A stretch of DNA of 18,256 nt from an uncultured Clostridia bacterium (lineage in GTDB: Bacteria; Bacillota; Clostridia; Oscillospirales; Acutalibacteraceae), in NCBI GenBank assembly GCA_946405475.1, contig CAMJHI010000015.1, forward strand, positions 1-18,256, in the 5' to 3' direction. Made by a program: the position numbers and the translations under genes. This document shows positions 14,210 through 18,256 of the stretch, piece after piece. Position 1 is the stretch's first letter. Each line of letters opens with the position of its first letter. Below the pieces are notes generated by a model that was given only the letters and a program-made list of their open reading frames with translations, had not been told where the DNA came from and made no database searches.

Positions 14210-15193
14210 TCAATTCTCCTTTTCTTCAGAAATGATGATGCTGGCAAAGCAGATCTTTTTTCGATTCCAGGTGTAAGTGATCAGCAGTTCGCTGCCGTGA
14301 GAAACGATGGCGGGGTAAGAGTATTCGCCGGGCATGCTTTCAAGCACGACGCCCGCGCCCCAGGTCTTGCCGTTATCAAGCGAACAGACCACGGTCAGCG
14401 GCGTGCGCTCGCCCCAGTTTTTGCGCACGGGGTTGCTCACGAGGAACAGCCGCCCGTCGACCGTTCGCGTCACGTCCAGCCCGCTGTTGTTATTGAACAG
14501 GCCCGTTTTGTAGGCCTTTGACCACGTTGTGCCGTAATCGGCGGAATCCGCGCGGTAAACAAAGCCGCAATCGGTCCGCACAAGCATATGCACCCGGCCG
14601 GGCGCAGATTCCCACAGCGACGGCTGGATCATGCCCACGACCTTGCGGTAACGGGTCGGCCGCTCGATGAAATCGGTCCTGCGCCACGTTCGCAGGTCGT
14701 CGTCGGAAATATCGACAAAGCAGCGCCAGTCATGGTTTTGCTCGGTGGAGGCGGGCGCCAAAACGCGGCCGTTCGACAGACGGATTGCCTTGTTTTTGAC
14801 CGGACCTCTGCCGCCGCTCTCATCGCCCGGCACCAGCTCGCGCGGCGTGCTCCACGTGACGCCGCAGTCGGTCGATTCGCAGCAATACGTTTTCCAGAAA
14901 GCGATCGGCTTACCGACCTTGAAAAACAGAACGGTAGTGGCTTCATCCTTTTGAAACAGCACGGGGTTCCAGTGCGGCTGCGCTTTGTCGGCGGAAATGC
15001 AGACCGGCTCGGACCAGCAGCCGTTGACCCGGCGGGCAAACCAGATATCCACGTCGTCATGACTTTCGCCCGTGCCGCCGAACCAGGCCGCGCCGACGCT
15101 GCCATCCGGCAAAGGCAGCACGGTGGACGCGTGACACTCCGGGGTCGGACAACGCTGATCAAAAATGAATTCTTTCGTTAATTCGAGCTTCAA
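14210..15193 (-). CDS. Asp-box (BNR) sialidase-like beta-propeller protein
   Basis: A 327-residue protein of the BNR_2/sialidase-like superfamily. Three clear Asp boxes are present, STDCGVTW (107-114), SADYGTTW (217-224) and SLDNGKTW (271-278), with a degenerate one at 163-170 (SDDDLRTW). These mark the blade turns of a six-bladed propeller. There is no signal peptide, so it is predicted cytosolic, unlike classical secreted sialidases. I cannot assign the full arginine triad or nucleophile with confidence, so exo-sialidase activity is not claimed; other glycoside targets are possible. The start is TTG (15193) with a GGGGAG box 7 nt upstream. It is first in the operon with a lipase-like hydrolase and a GT87-like enzyme, driven by a strong promoter. 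Confidence 0.85.
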   Translation of the reverse strand: MKLELTKEFIFDQRCPTPECHASTVLPLPDGSVGAAWFGGTGESHDDVDIWFARRVNGCWSEPVCISADKAQPHWNPVLFQKDEATTVLFFKVGKPIAFWKTYCCESTDCGVTWSTPRELVPGDESGGRGPVKNKAIRLSNGRVLAPASTEQNHDWRCFVDISDDDLRTWRRTDFIERPTRYRKVVGMIQPSLWESAPGRVHMLVRTDCGFVYRADSADYGTTWSKAYKTGLFNNNSGLDVTRTVDGRLFLVSNPVRKNWGERTPLTVVCSLDNGKTWGAGVVLESMPGEYSYPAIVSHGSELLITYTWNRKKICFASIIISEEKEN

Positions 15194-15223
15194 AACAAGA
15201 CTCCCCTATTATCATTATTTTTA

Positions 15224-15252
15224 ATCATACCAAAAGCAGCGCGGAAATGCAA
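15224..15252 (-). promoter_or_regulatory. Sigma-A type promoter of the Asp-box/hydrolase/GT87 operon
   Basis: Minus-strand TTGCAT (15247-15252) and TATGAT (15224-15229) have a 17-bp spacer. Twelve bases around the -35 box (GCTTGCATTTCC) are identical to the rplS promoter, as is the -10 hexamer. Confidence 0.75.
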
Positions 15253-15281
15253 GCATTTTACCAAATCCCTCCGCATAAGAT
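15253..15281 (+). promoter_or_regulatory. Tentative sigma-E-like promoter of the flippase gene
   Basis: GCATTTT (15253-15259) lies 14 bp from CATAAGAT (15274-15281), resembling the sigma-E -35 (KMATAWW) with one mismatch and the -10 (CATAYAHT) with two. No good sigma-A promoter is visible upstream of this gene. The site abuts the divergent operon promoter. Confidence 0.25.
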
Positions 15282-15314
15282 TCCTTATAAAAAAGGGACG
15301 GAGGAACGGCGAAC

Positions 15315-16844
15315 ATGCGAAACGCAAGGCTGCTGATGCTCAACACTTTGATCCTGACCGCTTCCGGCTTTCTGATGCGCACGGTCGGCGTGGCGTTCAA
15401 CGTCTACCTCACCAACCGCATCGGCGCGGCGGGGATCGGGCTGTTTGAGCTGATCATGGCGGTTTACGCGCTGGCGGTGACGCTGGCTGCTGCGGGGGTT
15501 CGGCTGGGCGCGACGCGGCTGGTGACCGACGCCCTCGGGCAAAGCGCCGTTGACCCCACCGGCGCCACGCTGACCTGCCTGCGCTACGGCTTTACCGCCG
15601 GGTGCGGCGCGGCGCTGATTTTGTTCTATGCCGCGCCCCTGATCGCGCGGGGCTGGATCGCGGACGAAGCGGCGATCGGTTCGCTGAAAATTCTGGCCGT
15701 CAGCCTGCCGTTCACGGCGGTCTCCGCCGCGCTGAGCGGTTATTTCACCGCCCGCAAAACGCTGCTGAAATACGCGGGCATTCAGCTTTTGGAGCAACTG
15801 ACCAAGGTGCTGACCACCGTGCTGGCGCTGCACCGGCTGAAACGAGGCGACGTCGGGCAGGCGTGCGCGTGCGTGAGCTTTGGCATGAGCCTGAGCGAAA
15901 CGGTCTCCTGCGCGCTGTCGCTGGCGGTCTGCCGCGTGGATCGGCGCCGGTTCAAGGGCTTGACCGAAATGCGTTACGGGCTCGGCCGGCTGCTGCCCAT
16001 CGCCCTGCCGGACGCCGTGGGCACGGGGCTGCGCTCAGTGCTGCTGACGGTGGAGCACCTGCTCATCCCCATCGGCTTTCGCAAAGCGGGGCAGAGCGCC
16101 GAACAGGCCATGAACACGTACGGCAGCATCCACGGCATGGCGCTGCCCATCGTGCTCTACCCCGCCGCCGTGCTCACGGCGCTGTCGGGGTTGCTGATTC
16201 CGGAGCTGGCGGATCACCGCAGCAAAAGCAGGCAAAAGCAGATCGACTTCACCGTTCGCTTCTGTCTGCGTCTGACGGTGCTGTTTTCGCTGGGCTGTGC
16301 CGCCTTTTTGTTCTGCTTTGCCGCCGACGTATCGAACTGCGTTTACGCCAGCGGCGAGCCCGCGTTTTTCATTCGCCTGCTCAGCCTGCTCATGCCCGTG
16401 ATGTACGCCGACACCATGGTGGACGGCATGCTCAAGGGGCTGAACGAGCAGCTGGCCTCCATGCGTTACAATATCATCGATTCCTCGCTTTGCGTCGCGC
16501 TGGTCTGGTTCCTGCTGCCGAAGCACGCGGTCAGGGGCTACGTTTTTATTTTGTTTTTCAGCGAGATCCTGAATTTTTCGCTGAGTTTCCACCGCCTGAC
16601 CACCGCCTGCACCGTGCGGGTGCATCCATGGGAGGATCTGGGCAAGCCGCTGCTGGCAGCCGCGGGCAGCATGGCGCTGCTGCGGCTCGGCAGGGCGCTT
16701 TTCGGGGTGGGCGCCATGATGAGCAAAAGCGGGCTGATGCTGCTCATTCTGCCGGGGCTGCTGCTCTTCGCCGCGGCGGTCTGGGGACTGGGGTGCCTAA
16801 ACGAGGAAGAAAAGCAAAAGCTGAAAGGGCTGCTGCGCCCTTGA
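15315..16844 (+). CDS. SpoVB/MurJ-type polysaccharide (lipid II-like) flippase
   Basis: A 509-residue MOP-superfamily transporter with about 14 hydrophobic segments. The N-terminus (NTLILTASGFLMRTVGVAFN then YLTNRIGAAGIGLFELIMAVY) is typical of the Firmicutes SpoVB/MurJ group, as is YPAAVLTALSGLLIPELA near the middle. Members flip lipid-linked cell-wall or polysaccharide precursors across the membrane; SpoVB serves spore cortex synthesis in Bacillus. Which role applies here is inferred from family and from the sporulation genes elsewhere in the window. ATG 15315 has GGAGG 10 nt upstream. A long open frame in another register over the same DNA is a GC-bias artefact. Confidence 0.88.
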   Translation: MRNARLLMLNTLILTASGFLMRTVGVAFNVYLTNRIGAAGIGLFELIMAVYALAVTLAAAGVRLGATRLVTDALGQSAVDPTGATLTCLRYGFTAGCGAALILFYAAPLIARGWIADEAAIGSLKILAVSLPFTAVSAALSGYFTARKTLLKYAGIQLLEQLTKVLTTVLALHRLKRGDVGQACACVSFGMSLSETVSCALSLAVCRVDRRRFKGLTEMRYGLGRLLPIALPDAVGTGLRSVLLTVEHLLIPIGFRKAGQSAEQAMNTYGSIHGMALPIVLYPAAVLTALSGLLIPELADHRSKSRQKQIDFTVRFCLRLTVLFSLGCAAFLFCFAADVSNCVYASGEPAFFIRLLSLLMPVMYADTMVDGMLKGLNEQLASMRYNIIDSSLCVALVWFLLPKHAVRGYVFILFFSEILNFSLSFHRLTTACTVRVHPWEDLGKPLLAAAGSMALLRLGRALFGVGAMMSKSGLMLLILPGLLLFAAAVWGLGCLNEEEKQKLKGLLRP

Positions 16845-16869
16845 CGAAAGCGGCGGATGGGATTACAAT
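16841..16869 (+). promoter_or_regulatory. Sigma-A type promoter of the CDF transporter, overlapping the flippase stop
   Basis: TTGACG (16841-16846) and TACAAT (16864-16869) have a 17-bp spacer. The -35 hexamer contains the flippase TGA stop (16842-16844). Predicted start near 16876 gives a 25-nt leader. Confidence 0.75.
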
Positions 16870-16900
16870 AAGGAACAATCATCAGAAAGAAGGCCTTGTC

Positions 16901-18067
16901 ATGTCGCGGCTGTTAATCCGACTGTTCATCAAAGATTATCAGAATACAGGCTCTGTGCAGGTGCGCGCCCGTTACGGCATCCTCAGCGGCGCGGTCGGCA
17001 TTGTGCTTAACGTGCTCCTTTCGGCGGTCAAGCTGATCATCGGCACGATGGCGCACAGCATCGCCATCACCGCCGACGCGCTGAACAACCTGTCGGACGC
17101 GGGCAATTCCTGCATTTCGCTGCTGGGGTTTCGCCTGTCCGCCAAGCCGGCCGACCAGGAGCACCCCTACGGGCACGGCCGCATCGAATATCTGGCCGGC
17201 ATGGGCGTTTCCGTCGTGATCATGTATATGGGCGTGGAGCTGATCAAAAGCTCCGTGCAGAAGATCCTGCACCCGGAGCCGCTCGTTTTTTCGTGGGTTT
17301 CGGTGCTGGTGCTGCTGCTTTCCATCGGCGGCAAGCTCTGGCTGGCATTTTTCAACCGCGCCATCGGCAAACAGATCCAATCCGGCACCGTCAACGCCGT
17401 GGTGGTCGACAGCCTCAGCGACGTGGCCGCCACCGCGTTCACCATTCTGGCGCTGTTTCTTTCGCGCCGCTTCACGCTGCCGTTTGACGGCCTGTTCGGC
17501 ATCGTCGTGGCGGGGTTTGTGTTTTTCGCCGGGTTCAGCGTGTTCCGCGACACGCTTGCGCCCCTGCTCGGGCAGCCGCCGACAAAAGAATTTGTGCAGC
17601 AGATCGAGGACAAGATCCTTTCTTACGACGGCGTGATCGGCGTGCACGACCTGATCGTGCACGATTACGGCCCGAACCGCTGCTTCGTCAGCGCGCATGC
17701 CGAGGTTTCGGCCAACACCGACATTATGGAAAGCCACGACCTGATGGACGTGATCGAACGGGATATCCACGCCGAAATGGGGCTGAACATCACGCTGCAC
17801 ATGGACCCGATCGTGACGGACGACGAGCGGGTGAACGAGGCCCGCGCGCTGGCCGAGGAAGCTGTGAAGGAGGTTGACGACAGCCTTTCGCTGCACGATT
17901 TCCGCATGGTGTCCGGCCCGCACCACACCAACCTGATTTTTGACGTGGTCGTGCCGTTTTCGGTGAAAAAGAGCGACCGCGAGATCACGGAGCAGATCGG
18001 CAGCCTCATCGCGCAGCACAAGAGCAACTACTACTGTGTGATCACCGTTGACCGGAGCTATCAGTAA
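16901..18067 (+). CDS. Cation diffusion facilitator exporter, probable Mn(II) type
   Basis: A 388-residue CDF-family divalent metal/proton antiporter. It has about six membrane helices within residues 27-215. The transport-site residues read as NxxxD in TM2 (ADALNNLSD, N62 and D66) and DxxxD in TM5 (VVVDSLSDVAA, D170 and D174). This N-D-D-D set is associated with manganese exporters, while Zn exporters typically carry His; metal specificity is therefore an inference. The HPYGHGRIEYLAG segment (88-100) is conserved in the family. The cytosolic ferredoxin-like domain (about 225-303) is followed by an extra ~85-residue domain absent from short CDFs. Start ATG 16901 (AAGG 7 nt upstream) is chosen although the frame is open far upstream, because the family N-terminus and a promoter lie here. 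Confidence 0.92.
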   Translation: MSRLLIRLFIKDYQNTGSVQVRARYGILSGAVGIVLNVLLSAVKLIIGTMAHSIAITADALNNLSDAGNSCISLLGFRLSAKPADQEHPYGHGRIEYLAGMGVSVVIMYMGVELIKSSVQKILHPEPLVFSWVSVLVLLLSIGGKLWLAFFNRAIGKQIQSGTVNAVVVDSLSDVAATAFTILALFLSRRFTLPFDGLFGIVVAGFVFFAGFSVFRDTLAPLLGQPPTKEFVQQIEDKILSYDGVIGVHDLIVHDYGPNRCFVSAHAEVSANTDIMESHDLMDVIERDIHAEMGLNITLHMDPIVTDDERVNEARALAEEAVKEVDDSLSLHDFRMVSGPHHTNLIFDVVVPFSVKKSDREITEQIGSLIAQHKSNYYCVITVDRSYQ

Positions 18068-18072
18068 GGCCG

Positions 18073-18092
18073 AAATCAACATATGGTGATTT
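18073..18092. repeat. 20-bp near-palindrome after the CDF gene
   Basis: AAATCAACAT / ATGGTGATTT is an inverted repeat with one mismatch in ten pairs, centred on CATATG, 5 bases after the CDF stop. The stem is too AT-rich to be a convincing terminator. It could be a protein-binding site. Confidence 0.35.
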
Positions 18093-18152
18093 TCACTAAA
18101 ACAAGGGGCGAAATATCGGCATTATTTGTTGTCGAAAAAACGGCCGTTCCTG

Positions 18153-18181
18153 TTTACAAATGCTTTTTGATTCGTTACAAT
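18153..18181 (+). promoter_or_regulatory. Sigma-A type promoter of the right-edge gene
   Basis: TTTACA (18153-18158) and TACAAT (18176-18181) have a 17-bp spacer. A GTTAC/GTAAC inverted repeat (18174-18190) overlaps the -10 box and a perfect palindrome AACGGCCGTT (18139-18148) lies just upstream of the -35 box. Either could be an operator. The rest of 18068-18229 shows no coding region. Confidence 0.7.
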
Positions 18182-18229
18182 TAACGTAACGGGTACTCCG
18201 GAATTTAACAGTAAGGGGAACGGTAAAAA

Positions 18230-18256
18230 ATGGCTGGATTTGATGAAAACTTTCAA
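18230..18256 (+). CDS. Unidentified gene, first nine codons only
   Basis: An ATG at 18230 starts MAGFDENFQ and runs off the window. It is preceded by AAGGGG about 10 nt upstream and by a strong promoter, which is why I treat it as a real start. Nine residues are too few to name a product. Confidence 0.55.

Noticed and set aside
15602..16900. Very long open frame over the flippase gene continuing in frame into the CDF transporter
   Set aside because: Its translation in this part is Arg/Ala/Gly-rich low complexity with no family features, while the other frame encodes a clear flippase. The CDF has its own promoter, ribosome binding site and normal N-terminus at 16901.

Overview
The window looks like a chromosomal segment from a GC-rich, spore-forming member of the Clostridia, probably Oscillospirales/Ruminococcaceae-like. 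The reasons are the gene order (rplS, type I signal peptidases, rbgA and rnhB; a SpoIVFA/SpoIVFB-like pair next to a TIGR03960 radical SAM protein and its DUF2344 partner), strong GGAGG-type ribosome binding sites, 17-bp-spaced sigma-A promoters, and a SpoVB-like flippase. The taxonomic call is inference from gene content, not a database result. Coding DNA is GC-rich with GC-rich third positions, which leaves long spurious open frames on the antisense strands. The control regions are AT-rich.

Layout. (1) 1-6998, minus strand, housekeeping and sporulation. Reading in the direction of transcription: a LytM/M23 membrane protein and an M50 site-2 protease overlapping by 4 bp; a radical SAM protein and its DUF2344 partner overlapping by 44 bp; rplS with its own promoter, leader and terminator; then a translationally coupled run of two signal peptidases I, the circularly permuted GTPase RbgA, and RNase HII, which runs off the left edge. 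(2) 7049-9391, plus strand: an OmpR-type response regulator and its membrane histidine kinase, ending in a 15-bp stem terminator. (3) 9400-10191, minus strand: a secreted or membrane-tethered protein with a His-then-NC motif layout like permuted papain-fold (LRAT/YiiX-type) proteins. (4) 10210-11900, plus strand: a secreted PHP-domain metal-dependent hydrolase. Its 5' leader is occupied by a 161-bp near-palindromic MITE-like element flanked by a 4-bp ATAG duplication. (5) 11901-15252, minus strand: a three-gene operon of a cytosolic Asp-box (sialidase-like) protein, a monoacylglycerol-lipase-like hydrolase and a GT87-like polytopic glycosyltransferase. (6) 15253-18067, plus strand: a SpoVB/MurJ-type flippase, then a CDF cation exporter with Mn-type metal residues and its own promoter overlapping the flippase stop codon. 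(7) 18068-18256: an AT-rich intergenic region with palindromes and a strong promoter, leading into the first nine codons of an unidentified gene.

How it fits together. The left half supports translation (L19, RbgA), DNA maintenance (RNase HII), protein export (two signal peptidases) and probably mother-cell sporulation signalling (LytM plus S2P). The right half is envelope- and transport-oriented: sensing, secreted hydrolases, glycosyl transfer, lipid-linked export and metal export. I found no phage genes, CRISPR arrays, tRNAs, rRNAs or defence genes. The most unusual structure I can support is the palindromic mobile element sitting almost exactly at the predicted transcription start of the PHP gene. 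I do not see convincing evidence for a wholly new multi-gene system.
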